Source: Pohlia nutans
Taxonomy: Eukaryota; Streptophyta; Bryopsida; Bryales; Mniaceae
Assembly: GCA_022496805.1 (NCBI GenBank)
Contig: CM040088.1
Span: 7,843,001 to 7,907,000, forward strand
DNA length: 64,000 bases
Direction of reading: 5' to 3'
The stretch's first letter is position 1; each line of letters begins with the position of its first letter. Made by a program: the position numbers and the translations under genes. Below, one piece after another: positions 1 to 9,945 of the stretch. The notes beneath the pieces are model-generated. The model saw only the letters and a program-made list of their open reading frames with translations. It was not told the DNA's origin and did no database searches.

Positions 1-1
1 C

Positions 2-211
2 GGTGGAAAACTCCTTCAACACCCCCAACTTTGGGAGGCCATTTCTCACTCCCTACAACTTGGAATCGGACATGCTTACTACCGTTGGAAAACCCTACAA
101 GAATTCTACCACCATGTCAAATCTCACTCTACTTGGACAACAATTGAGAGACTAATAGGGGAAACAATGGGGGACTATCTATGGAGTAAGAAGAAATTAA
201 ACACCATCTAA
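2..211 (+). CDS. C-terminal end of an unrecognised protein, cut by the left window edge
   Basis: Frame 2 is open from the first base to a TAA at 209-211, giving about 69 residues rich in Trp, His and Tyr. The composition looks like real coding rather than chance, and the other two frames close earlier or read as low-quality peptide. No family is recognised. It lies upstream of the LINE and could be the tail of another mobile element. Without the 5' part no function can be given. Confidence 0.3.
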   Translation, partial: GGKLLQHPQLWEAISHSLQLGIGHAYYRWKTLQEFYHHVKSHSTWTTIERLIGETMGDYLWSKKKLNTI

Positions 212-880
212 CACATGAAGCCCAATACAAGTACTAATAAAATGCAAAAGAAGATCAAGAGGAGTGAGAAGGAGGTCCACGGCCTTCCTTCTCCTAACAA
301 CTAACCATTACAAGTAGAAGAGGAAGAGAGACAAAACCAACATAGATTGAGAGGGCTTGAAAGAAGCTTGGAAACAAGCTCTTTTAAACAATACAAGGGG
401 TGGCCAAGGGCGGCTCAACCTAACTCTAAGGCTAAGAAGCCCTAACTACTTGAAGCTCCACGGATGAACACGCTCCACGGATGAATGTAACTCGGCCGCC
501 TTCATGGAAGAATACAACTCTAAACACCACCACAAGGTTAAAAGAACAAAACCAAGAAAATTCAAATTGTAAACACAAACATGAACACCAAATGATAATT
601 GTGTGGGAATCAATGACAAATTATCCTATTTCAATCCAAGGGCCTACGATTCCTACTCCTACTTTGGATTCACTAGGGGGATTTTTTCCTCCTCTAGTCC
701 TTCCTCATCATTCATTCATTCTTTGAATGCACTAGGGGGATTTCTTCCTCCTCTAGTCTTTCCATCCTAAATCTAACCTAAAACCTTGAAATTGATACAA
801 CATTCTCTACCAATGATCCCACAACAATCACATCCAACATCCAAGGTTGCATCCACAACCTAAATAGTCTAGATTCCATT
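212..880. other. Stretch without a recognised gene
   Basis: No convincing coding region is seen; the 81-codon ORF at 481-726 has low-complexity composition. A short direct repeat of about 35 bp (cores near 672 and 729, period about 58 bp, containing CACTAGGGGGATTT) is the only structure noticed. The 3' part may be 5' flank or leader of the LINE that follows, but its 5' boundary could not be located. Confidence 0.4.
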
Positions 881-2022
881 CAATTCAACCCTAAAGTGTG
901 TTCATAATTTCCAAATCTACCATAAATGCAACGAGAAAGGACAAAAACAAAAAGAGAGCGTCTCTAAGCTCTCACACCCTACCAGCGCTTCCAGCACTCA
1001 ACCCAGACGTGCAGACTACCGCACTAGCGGGTATAGAGGACATCAAGCAGGATTCACCCTACCTCGACACAGACTTCACTTCCACTGCACCAACACCACC
1101 CCGAACTCAACCAGGTACGCTCACTCTTCTCCACCAAATTTCTCTTTATAATCTTGTTTTTATTTTTTATATCCAAACCCTAAGCTATCACACACAAAAC
1201 ACCAAAATACTGCTACAATTGTCCTACCAAACCTGGAAACACATTGTTACCAGGAAGGCTCAATTGTACAAATTCACAATTTCTCAGACACTATATGACA
1301 CTCAAAAAATAAATATTTACACTTTACTAGATGGTCGGAACACCCTTAAGCAAATATTCCATTGTCATGCTCTACTAACTATGTGCTCGTCTTCAACTAC
1401 TCCTACTCCCTCCACAGACTCAGAAATGGCCACCGCTAAGGACAACACATCGCTCAAAGGAAAACCCACCACCAAAACCATCACCAATGAGGCATACGAA
1501 GAGATGGAAGTCGATGCACCCCAACACAACATCCACAAACGCATCACTCAACCATCAGCTTCCAAAGTCACTCTCAAACGCGCCAAGAGCAGCTTGGCGA
1601 TTTCTCTATTCCAACAAAAACCCAAGCACGAATTCTGGTTTGGCTTCCCAGCAATGGAACAACTGGCCCAAGACAACGGAATCACACCACCAACCAACAC
1701 AACATCCATAGCAGACCTCATCACTATGGGCTACACAAGCGAGGAAGGAGAAGAAACCAAACATGCCCGCATCTCTTTCCCTAGAGTGCCTCAGAAACTC
1801 TGGCCCACATCGCGCCCAGACGGCATCGAAGGTCAGCATTTTAATCTTACACAACTCCCTTTTGATGCAGACATTGACCACGGTACCGAATTCTCACACG
1901 ACTATCATGTCTTACTACACTTCGAGAAGCCCAAGAACCAATTCACTCAAGAACAGATTATGAAGAAGGTCACCTCAAGACTCCCAACTATGAAGATCGA
2001 GCTCGGTGATGGCAACAGCGAA

Positions 2023-2027
2023 CCAGC
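2023..2027. repeat. Left target-site duplication of the copia element (CCAGC)
   Basis: CCAGC directly precedes the 5' LTR and is repeated at 7,489-7,493 directly after the 3' LTR. Five bp is the usual size for Ty1/copia integration. Confidence 0.9.
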
Positions 2028-2285
2028 TATTGAGGTAATTGATGCAACGTAGTATTGCTAGAAGCCAAAGACGTACGGGTGCTAAATAATGGTGTGTGGG
2101 AGGAGGGGTTAGGCATGGGCTGATCTCTAGAGTGTCCTTGTGATGAGTTATCCCATATGGTTTGTCCATGGTGACCTCCTAGTGTACACTACTTAAGGTG
2201 GAAGGCCTTTGAGTAAAGATCATCTCTTTCTACGCATTCCTTGTGTTTGTGTGTGTGCCTTGTGCAATCTTCTCTACCTTCAATA
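2028..2285 (+). repeat. 5' LTR of copia element
   Basis: 258 bp, matching 7,231-7,488 base for base as far as can be read. The ends form a short inverted repeat (TATTGA / TCAATA). No strong TATA box was picked out by eye. Confidence 0.93.
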
Positions 2286-2299
2286 GGTTATGGGCCCAC
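2286..2299 (+). other. Primer-binding site matching the anticodon arm of initiator tRNA-Met
   Basis: GGTTATGGGCCCAC starts at the first base after the 5' LTR. Its reverse complement, GTGGGCCCATAACC, is the anticodon stem-loop of plant initiator tRNA-Met (CAU anticodon inside), not the tRNA 3' end. This points to half-tRNA priming, as known for Drosophila copia and yeast Ty5. Confidence 0.85.
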
Positions 2300-3109
2300 T
2301 CATGTGTGTTTCATGAGTATTAGATTGCATTTGTGCAAGTATTTTGAGGTCGGTGCGCAACGGGCGGTTTTGGAGCATTGTTGGAGGTTTTGGAGCTTGT
2401 TGAAGCGTTGGTGTTTCTTGGAGGTGTGCATGGGCTGAAGTTACATGTTGGAGCACTCTCTTTGGTCAATTTCTTCCCTTGATCTCCTTCTTTTCTTTCT
2501 TCTATCTCTTCGTTGCGAGTGGAACTTCGTTTGGTTCAATTGTGAGCATTTGAGTAAATGCAAGTGATTTGTGAGGTGTGAAGGCTCTCGTGGAGGGTCT
2601 ACCATCTGATCCTAGTGATTAGGCACTTGCTTTGAGGTGTTGCATGTGTTTCATGCTCTTGGGGTGCTCAAATTTTCATTTGGAGCTAGTTTGTGCACAA
2701 AGGTGCGGTTTTGAGCAATTTCAATGCGATTGGGGTTTTGAGGGACTTGTGTGAGTTCATGTGCATTGAGTGAGTGCTCTTGAAAGACACAAAGGTGTCA
2801 TTGACGTGCATTGAGTGTTTGGGGACACTAAGGCGTCGTATTGAAGCATTTGGAGTTGTTTTGAGCTCCATTGAGTGATTTGAGGGGTTTTGGTGAGCCT
2901 CTTTGCATTTTTGGGTGAGGGTTCTCACATTTGAGTGTTGGGAGGCGTGTGTGGAGCACAAAAGTGCTGATCTAGTGTTTGGGGTTGTTTTAAACCCATT
3001 GGGTGCACAAAGGTGCAATATCAAAGCAAAAAAAAAAATCACAAAAACAAAGTTGTGTGTTTGAGTTTGAGGTTTCATTTGTGTGGGGAGGCATACGTAA
3101 GTGAGGATC
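2300..3109 (+). other. copia untranslated leader
   Basis: About 0.8 kb between the primer-binding site and the gag-pol start. It has no + strand ORF of note and contains loosely repeated G/T-rich phrases such as GTGCACAAAGGTGC near 2,694 and 3,003. Packaging or dimerisation signals would be expected here but cannot be recognised by eye. Confidence 0.6.
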
Positions 3110-6100
3110 ATGGCATCTTTTGAGGGTGAGGGTCCCAAGGTCGTGGACAAGTTCGATGGGGTGAATTTCCACTTGTGGAAGTTCAAAATGGAGATGGTGA
3201 TGGCCGAGAAGGAGTTGTGGGAGATTGTCGAGGGTAGTGAGGAACCTCCTTTCTCTTCTACGGATCCTAGGATCATGCAAGCGTACACGAGGAGGGAGAA
3301 GAAGGCATTTGCCATTTTGGCACTCAACCTCGCGGATTCGCAACTTGCGCACATTCGTTCGTGCAAGACACCCGCGGAAGCATGGTCCAAGCTTTGCAAC
3401 ATTCACGAAGCGAAAACATTGGCCAACATTTTGTTTTTGAGGCGCAAGTTCTTCACCATCAAGATGGGTGAAGAAGATGACATGTTGGCGCACATCAACA
3501 AGGTCAAAGCTCTCGCGAATCAACTCAACGGTTGCGACGTGTCGGTTACGGATGGTGACATCGTGATGACACTTTTGGAGAGCCTTCCATCATCATACGA
3601 GTACCTCATCGTGGCGATGGAGTCAAGATCCATTACGGAGCTCACATTGGACTATGTGACCTCACGGTTGTTGCACGAGCTTTCGCGGCGAAAGGAGAAC
3701 GAGTCTCGAGAAGATGGAGCGGCACTCGTGGCGAAGCAATCCAAGAATGGAGGCGGTGGGAGCTCAAGCGACAAGGTGTGCTTCTATTGTAGTAAGAAGG
3801 GCCACATTGCCAAATTTTGCTTCAAACGCAAGAGGGATGAGAAAGGGGAGAGTGCAAACAACACTAAAACTCGTGACGATGATGAGTACGCATTTACGGC
3901 TAGATATGAGGCAAGCATGAGCGATGGCATCGAGGGTGATGCAAGCATGAGTGATGGTATCGAGGGTGATGCAAGCATGAGTGATTGGATTGAGGTTGGT
4001 GATGAGTATGCAAACATGGCAAGCAATGTATCGTGCAATGGTAGTACGAGTGATTGGATTGTTGATTCGGGGGCTACAAGCCACATGTCACCACATAAAA
4101 CTTGTTTTCATTCGTATGCTCTCATTAATCCAAGGAGAGTGATTTTGGGAGATGATACGGTGCTTGAGGCCGTTGGCAAGGGCCAAATTGTTGTAGACAC
4201 CGAGGTGAGGGGTCGTGTGAAGACAATCACTATCAAAGATATCCTCCACGTTCCCAAACTAACGGCAAATTTACTATCGGTGAGGCAACTAGTGGCAAAG
4301 CACTTGAGAGTAGAGTTTAGTGATAAGGGGTGTTATGTGTTGTCACCGAGTCGAGATGAGGTGGCCATCATTGAAGAACACGAGGGCTTGTACCACATCA
4401 AGTTCTCCAAGGTGCATTCGAAGGAATCGGCGGCGTTGGCGCATTCAAACTTGAAGGACGACAAGTTGGCGTTGTGGCATCGTCGACTTGGCCATTTGAA
4501 CATCAAGAGTGTGAAGACACTACGCGGCATGGTAAGCGGTATGGATCTTCATCAATTGAAAGTGGATGCTTCTACATTCACGTGTGAAGGTTGCATTGAA
4601 GGCAAGCAACAACGGTTGCCATTTGCGGGTGAAGGGGCGACACGGGCCACAAAAGTTTTGGAGATCGTGCATTCGGATGTGTGTGGCCCCATGAAGACCA
4701 CATCGATGGGAGGTTGCAAGTACTTTGTGACCTTCATCGATGATTTTTCAAGGAAGATATGGCTCTACCCTATCAAAGCCAAGAGTGAGTGCTTTGAGAA
4801 GTTCAAGGAGTTCAAGACATTGGTGGAGAACCAATCCGAGTTGAAGATCAAGGTGTTTCGGTCGGACAATGGCGGCGAGTACATGTCCAAGAAATTTGAC
4901 GAGCTTTTGAAGAATGAAGGCATCGCACGCCAAACTTCGGCCCCGTACACGCCTCAACAAAATGGAGTTGCGGAGCGCGCAAATCGCACCATTGTAGAGA
5001 TGGCGAGGAGCATGTTGCACGCTCAAAACTTGAAGTTGGACCTTTGGGCGGAAGCGGTGGTGAATGCGGTATACACACGCAATCGGTGTCCAACAAGCGC
5101 GGTTGAAGGCATGACGCCGGAGCAAGCGTGGAGTGGGAGGCAACCATGTGTTGCACACATGCGCATCTTCGGATGCATTGCATATGCGAAGGTTCCCGAC
5201 GAACGGAGGACGAAACTCGAGGCTAAGGCCTTGAAATGTGTGTTTCTTGGGTATTGTGAAGGTACCAAGGCGTATAGACTCATGTCGGTGGACACGAGGA
5301 AGATCATTCGGTCACGTGATGTGACATTTTGTGAGGAGTCTACGATGGAGGCTCCTTTGGAGGTTGGTCCAAGTGGGAGTAGTGGAGACGTTTTGGTGGA
5401 CACACCCTCCAAGTCTCCTAGTGTTGTTGATGTAGGTGATGATGACGGTGATGACGAAGCTGGCGACACGGAGGTTGTTGAAGCGCCATCGAGCTCAAAG
5501 GCCAAGAATGGCGCAAAGGGCACGCAAGAGGAGCAAGTTTCTTCAAGCGAGCGGCGGTACCCCGAGAGATCGCGCAAGCCACCTGGAGAATGGTGGAAGA
5601 ACCACATCTTCCCTCAAGTGGAGGACGAGCATGCGAATGTGGCATTATCGGATGGTCCATTGACCATTCGAGAAGCCATGCAAGGTGAGGATGCGGTCAA
5701 GTGGGAGCGCGCCATGCAAGAGGAGTACGACTCTCTAATTGCTAATGGTACGTGGCAATTAACTCCCATTCCAAAGGATCGCAACCCCATTGGTTGCAAA
5801 TGGGTGTTTCGGACAAAGAGGGATGTTTCGGGTATTGTTGTGCGTCACAAGGCAAGATTAGTAGCCAAGGGGTTCGCGCAAGTGCATGGGGTGGACTTTC
5901 ACGAGACATTTGCTCCCGTGGCCAAGTTCACCACCATTCGATGCATTCTTGCCATTGGAGCGGCCTTGGACTTGGAGATGCATCAAATGGATGTGAAGAC
6001 CGCATTTTTGAATGACGATTTGGAGGAGGACATCTACATGGTGCAACCTGAGGGGTTTGTGCAACAAGGTAAAGAGCACCTTGTTTGTAAGTTGCAAAAA

Positions 6101-7255
6101 TCATTGTATGGGTTGAAACAATCTCCAAGAGCGTGGTACCAAAAGATTGACACGTTCTTGCTTGCACACGGGTTTACTAGGAGCATTGCGGATCATAGTC
6201 TCTACTTCATGCAAGAGGGGCAAAATGTGGTGATTGTGATCATATATGTTGATGATTTGATCATTCTTGCAAGCCTCATGAGTTTAATGAATGCATTAAA
6301 AGGCATGCTTGAGAGAGAGTACGAGATGAGTGATCTTGGAGAATTGCACTTTTGTCTTGGTGTTGAGTTTGTGCGTGATAGGGCTACACGCACTATCACC
6401 ATGAGTCAAGGCAAGTATGTGATGGACGTGCTCAAGAGATTCGGAATGGAGGATTGTAAGCCCGTGGCAACACCATTGGATGCAAACTCCAAGCTCGTCA
6501 AGCTTTCGGAGGAGGAGTATGCGATGGAGGCTAAATCGATGGCGGAGGTGCCATACAAGCAAGCGGTGGGGTCGTTGATGTATGCGATGATTGCGACACG
6601 GCCCGACCTTGCGTATCCAATTAGCGTGGTGAGTCAACACATGGCGAGACCGGGCTCGATGCATTGGATGACGGTCAAGAGGATCATGCGTTATTTGAGG
6701 GGCACAAGCGATGTGAAGTTGTGTCTTGGAGGCAAAGACATTGTGTTGAGCGGCTATTGTGACGCGGACTACGCGGGAGACACGAGCGATCGAAGATCGA
6801 CAACGGGCTACATGTTCAAGGTCGGATCGGGAGCGGTGTCGTGGAATAGCAAGCGGCAACAAACGACGGCGACATCAACGGTGGAGGCCGAGTACATGGC
6901 TACGAGCCATGCCACGAAGGAGGCCATTTGGTTGAGGCAACTAATGGTGGATGTGGGTTGCACACAAGGTGAGGCTACAACGATTATGTGTGACAACCAA
7001 GGGTGCATTTCACTTGCAAAGAACCCTACACATCATTCACGCACGAAGCACATTGATGTGCAATACCACTTCATTCGGGAGAAGTTGGAATTGGGAGTTA
7101 TACATTTGGAGTATTGCCCAACGGAGCACATGGTGGCGGATGTGCTCACAAAGGGTCTTTGTAGAGACCGACACCAACGATTAGTAATAGCATTTGGACT
7201 TAGAGGCTTTGGCTCTACGCAAAGTGGGAGTATTGAGGTAATTGATGCAACGTAG
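3110..7255 (+). CDS. copia Gag-Pol polyprotein
   Basis: One 1,381-codon ORF from ATG 3110; the frame extends three codons upstream without another ATG. The N-terminus is a copia-type gag (UBN2-like), with a CCHC knuckle C-X2-C-X4-H-X4-C starting at residue 224. The aspartic protease motif DSGATSH has its Asp at residue 319. A GAG-pre-integrase HHCC region follows. The integrase catalytic residues are D523, D586 and E622 (DD35E), and the reverse transcriptase has YVDD with the Asp pair at 1048-1049. RNase H follows with CDADYAGD and EAEYMA. A short in-frame duplication (ASMSDGIEGD, two copies plus a diverged third) sits between the knuckle and the protease. The stop codon lies 25 bp inside the 3' LTR, so the last residues are LTR-encoded. 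No frameshift separates gag and pol. All key residues are present. Confidence 0.95.
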   Translation: MASFEGEGPKVVDKFDGVNFHLWKFKMEMVMAEKELWEIVEGSEEPPFSSTDPRIMQAYTRREKKAFAILALNLADSQLAHIRSCKTPAEAWSKLCNIHEAKTLANILFLRRKFFTIKMGEEDDMLAHINKVKALANQLNGCDVSVTDGDIVMTLLESLPSSYEYLIVAMESRSITELTLDYVTSRLLHELSRRKENESREDGAALVAKQSKNGGGGSSSDKVCFYCSKKGHIAKFCFKRKRDEKGESANNTKTRDDDEYAFTARYEASMSDGIEGDASMSDGIEGDASMSDWIEVGDEYANMASNVSCNGSTSDWIVDSGATSHMSPHKTCFHSYALINPRRVILGDDTVLEAVGKGQIVVDTEVRGRVKTITIKDILHVPKLTANLLSVRQLVAKHLRVEFSDKGCYVLSPSRDEVAIIEEHEGLYHIKFSKVHSKESAALAHSNLKDDKLALWHRRLGHLNIKSVKTLRGMVSGMDLHQLKVDASTFTCEGCIEGKQQRLPFAGEGATRATKVLEIVHSDVCGPMKTTSMGGCKYFVTFIDDFSRKIWLYPIKAKSECFEKFKEFKTLVENQSELKIKVFRSDNGGEYMSKKFDELLKNEGIARQTSAPYTPQQNGVAERANRTIVEMARSMLHAQNLKLDLWAEAVVNAVYTRNRCPTSAVEGMTPEQAWSGRQPCVAHMRIFGCIAYAKVPDERRTKLEAKALKCVFLGYCEGTKAYRLMSVDTRKIIRSRDVTFCEESTMEAPLEVGPSGSSGDVLVDTPSKSPSVVDVGDDDGDDEAGDTEVVEAPSSSKAKNGAKGTQEEQVSSSERRYPERSRKPPGEWWKNHIFPQVEDEHANVALSDGPLTIREAMQGEDAVKWERAMQEEYDSLIANGTWQLTPIPKDRNPIGCKWVFRTKRDVSGIVVRHKARLVAKGFAQVHGVDFHETFAPVAKFTTIRCILAIGAALDLEMHQMDVKTAFLNDDLEEDIYMVQPEGFVQQGKEHLVCKLQKSLYGLKQSPRAWYQKIDTFLLAHGFTRSIADHSLYFMQEGQNVVIVIIYVDDLIILASLMSLMNALKGMLEREYEMSDLGELHFCLGVEFVRDRATRTITMSQGKYVMDVLKRFGMEDCKPVATPLDANSKLVKLSEEEYAMEAKSMAEVPYKQAVGSLMYAMIATRPDLAYPISVVSQHMARPGSMHWMTVKRIMRYLRGTSDVKLCLGGKDIVLSGYCDADYAGDTSDRRSTTGYMFKVGSGAVSWNSKRQQTTATSTVEAEYMATSHATKEAIWLRQLMVDVGCTQGEATTIMCDNQGCISLAKNPTHHSRTKHIDVQYHFIREKLELGVIHLEYCPTEHMVADVLTKGLCRDRHQRLVIAFGLRGFGSTQSGSIEVIDAT
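7220..7230 (+). other. Polypurine tract of copia element
   Basis: CAAAGTGGGAG immediately precedes the 3' LTR. A purine-rich AGTGGGAG just before the LTR is typical of plant copia elements and would prime plus-strand synthesis. Confidence 0.8.
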
Positions 7256-7488
7256 TATTGCTAGAAGCCAAAGACGTACGGGTGCTAAATAATGGTGTGT
7301 GGGAGGAGGGGTTAGGCATGGGCTGATCTCTAGAGTGTCCTTGTGATGAGTTATCCCATATGGTTTGTCCATGGTGACCTCCTAGTGTACACTACTTAAG
7401 GTGGAAGGCCTTTGAGTAAAGATCATCTCTTTCTACGCATTCCTTGTGTTTGTGTGTGTGCCTTGTGCAATCTTCTCTACCTTCAATA
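7231..7488 (+). repeat. 3' LTR of copia element
   Basis: 258 bp, identical by reading to the 5' LTR at 2,028-2,285. It contains the last codons and stop of gag-pol and is followed by the right target duplication CCAGC at 7,489-7,493. Confidence 0.93.
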
Positions 7489-8559
7489 CCAGCTGCCATT
7501 TTATGTCACACCAACAAATGCACCAAACACTGGTCAGGTATGGTTAAACTTCATCTCCGCAACCCTAGTCTTGATGGAACAGCACTGTTACACAGGATTA
7601 GACCATTCATCATCAACCTTGATGACAACTTACCCACACTTGCCAAGGTGGAAAAATCATATGACTCCATAGCAACCAGCGCACTACTTTCAGTGAAAAT
7701 CCAGAGTGACAATATGATAGGAGTGGAGGCTCACCAAATACTGCAAACCGTGGTTGAAGAAAGCTTTTTGCGAGGCCATGAGTGCAAAAGAAGTCCTCCG
7801 AGGGTTTTGGATGGCTGTTGCCCCCTTCCCCAGAGCAAGTAGACAAGATAACAAGACACAAGGTACCCATTTTTGGTGAGCTACTCCAGCCTGTCATTTC
7901 CAGCGGAGAACCTTTATCAAAGGAGGAAATTGCTAAACGCAATTGTTTGGTACTAATCGCCAAAAACCACAGAACAGATTGAGGCAAGCTTCAGGGAGTA
8001 TTTCGGCACCAAAAATCTGACAAACATCTTCTTCCCGAGGGCGAAAGGCAACATCCACTGTGGGATTGCCAACCTTGAGTGCCTTAACCCATCTGTGTAC
8101 AAACAACACCTCCGTAAGTCGATGCGCATGCACACCAAGTATGTCACCTTTCTCCCACACCCCCGAAGCTTGGACGGCTCGTCAAAACCTGATGAAGACA
8201 CCCTACGGAAATTGGGATTTCTTGATGTCAACACAGCAATCGCCAATACCATAGAGGCAATCAACAATGCCCCACCACCAGCAAAAAAGACCATGTCCAA
8301 GGCAGAGATTCAAGAGCTAGTGGAAGTGGCCGTCACCAAATGCACCAGCAAGCTGAAAACCGAACTAAAAGAAGACATGAACAAACTGGAGACGAAGATG
8401 AAGGACCATGCACAAGACTACACATATAGGATGTCTTTCGAGCTTAGGAGCACGCTGGCCAACCTAGAACAAGCACTTGACCTCAGTATGAAGGTAGTTA
8501 AGAGTATAGTCCGCCCAACCATCAATGATACCACCTCCGAGAATGACCAGTTAAACTAA

Positions 8560-9888
8560 CTGTGCCTCACAACTCCATAAACAACTTGTCAATGACAACT
8601 ACAGTATGCTATATAGCTACTCTTGTGTTCCTACATAAACTCAAAACCTTGAGTTATAGAAATAAAGAGTACAAAGCACAAACAATTATTACCACAACTA
8701 CTAGTATACTCACCTATTTGTCCCAAGCACTACTCACAACTCTGAGATACAAAAACAAAAAGAGTAAAGTTCAAACAGTTATCACACCAACCACTAGTCT
8801 CCAATACCATCATTCACAACCACAACAAAAAAAAACACACATATTACACTTCATAAACCTACCATGCCTCCAATCAAATCAACACACACCTACTAAAAAA
8901 ATTAACAAAGTTAATTACGCTACAAACACACCAATCCTTTATATAACACATCTAAAACATAAGCATACACACAAACAAACAAAAACATATACCACACCAC
9001 ATAAAATCAACAAATCCCCAGAAATAAAAGATATGATAAACAATATGATGATTTCCCTCTCAAAGACTAACCAGAAACACAAAACTCTAAACAAAACAAC
9101 ATATAATACAAAAACCTCAAACCTACATCTCACTCTCCTACTAAAAAAGACCCGACCCACCATCACACCACTTCTAAAATCAACCCGGCTTCTAAAAAAA
9201 GACTCAACATATATAAAAAATATTCATTCCCTTAAACTAATATGCACCGGACACTCAGTCAAAAACTTACCACACCAAGAAAACATCTGGCCAGTAGACT
9301 CAATCACAACACACACAAATAGAAAGAGGTCAAAATCAAGTTAAAAAAAAACACAAACGGACTAACTCTCCCCAGCCACCGTACCACCTGCACTATAAAA
9401 CCCCAATAACAATCAACAAATATATAACCATAACAACACATACCCTGACATTCAATAATAACATAGGAAAACACTTTCTATTGAAACCAAAGAGGTCCAG
9501 TAAGAATATAATAATAATAATATTTCCAAAAACCATATACCATATACAAAGACTCAAGAAATACAAACGTTCAAGATCCACCACTCAAACCCAAACTTAC
9601 ATAAAGAAAGATAGGTCAACCGGACTCGCCCAAAAAAAACTCAAAACCATGAAAGAAATAACCCAAAAATACAATACATATAAAATTTAAAAAATAATAT
9701 ATAATACAAACACCTACAACACAAACGTAAATTATAACATAGAAAAAACATACATTATAAATAATAATAATAATAATAACAATAATAAATATTATTACTA
9801 TAACAAAACACATTCAAAACACACAATATACAACAACTATACAAACACCGCACCACCAAAAAAAGAAAACTACAAACAAAACAAAACA
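8560..9888 (+). other. LINE inter-ORF region
   Basis: A strongly A/C-rich + strand with poor coding character. The 260-codon ORF at 8,562-9,344 is Thr/Asn/Lys/His low complexity and is out of frame with ORF2. A run of AAT/ATA triplets lies at about 9,755-9,790. It is read as the spacer between ORF1 and ORF2, with no recognisable ribosome entry or frameshift signal. Confidence 0.5.
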
Positions 9889-9945
9889 ATGTCACTACAA
9901 CTACTACTCCTATTATGTGGGGATATCGAAACTAACCCCGGGCCT
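9889..9945 (+). other. 2A-like ribosome-skipping motif at the start of ORF2
   Basis: The first 19 codons are a Leu-rich run followed by CGDIETNPGP, matching the D-x-E-x-N-P-G-P consensus of 2A peptides. Skipping between the last Gly and Pro would release an 18-residue Leu-rich leader. N-terminal 2A-like sequences are known in other non-LTR elements (trypanosome L1Tc/Ingi, sea urchin and amphioxus elements); activity here is inferred, not shown. Confidence 0.75.

Larger units (their letters stand above)
2028..7488 (+). mobile_element. Intact Ty1/copia LTR retrotransposon inserted in LINE ORF1
   Basis: A 5,461-bp element with two 258-bp LTRs that read as identical, a 5-bp target duplication CCAGC, a primer-binding site directly after the 5' LTR, a purine-rich tract directly before the 3' LTR, and one uninterrupted gag-pol ORF in the order gag, protease, integrase, reverse transcriptase, RNase H (copia order). 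Identical LTRs and an open ORF indicate a very recent insertion that may still be competent. The LTR ends are TATTGA...TCAATA rather than TG...CA. Confidence 0.95.
1381..8559 (+). pseudogene. LINE ORF1 protein, split by copia and frameshifted
   Basis: The first part runs from ATG 1381 (or ATG 1426) to the copia insertion at 2,028. It resumes at 7,494, and the frame is continuous when the insertion and one copy of the 5-bp duplication are removed, which supports a single ancestral ORF. A frameshift follows near 7,785 and another near 7,980; the last segment is open to a stop at 8,557-8,559. Total length would be roughly 570 residues. The C-terminal part (about 8,296-8,420) is a charged, Lys/Glu-rich helix of coiled-coil character. 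No nucleic-acid-binding motif was clearly seen. By position it should be the RNA-binding or gag-like protein of the element. Confidence 0.6.

Noticed and set aside
2686..3523. Long - strand ORFs over the copia leader and gag start
   Set aside because: They oppose the intact gag-pol and leader, have no recognised motif, and are explained as shadows of the + strand composition.
8562..9344. 260-codon + strand ORF between LINE ORF1 and ORF2
   Set aside because: Low-complexity Thr/Asn/Lys/His translation from A/C-rich DNA, with no ATG-anchored domain and out of frame with ORF2.
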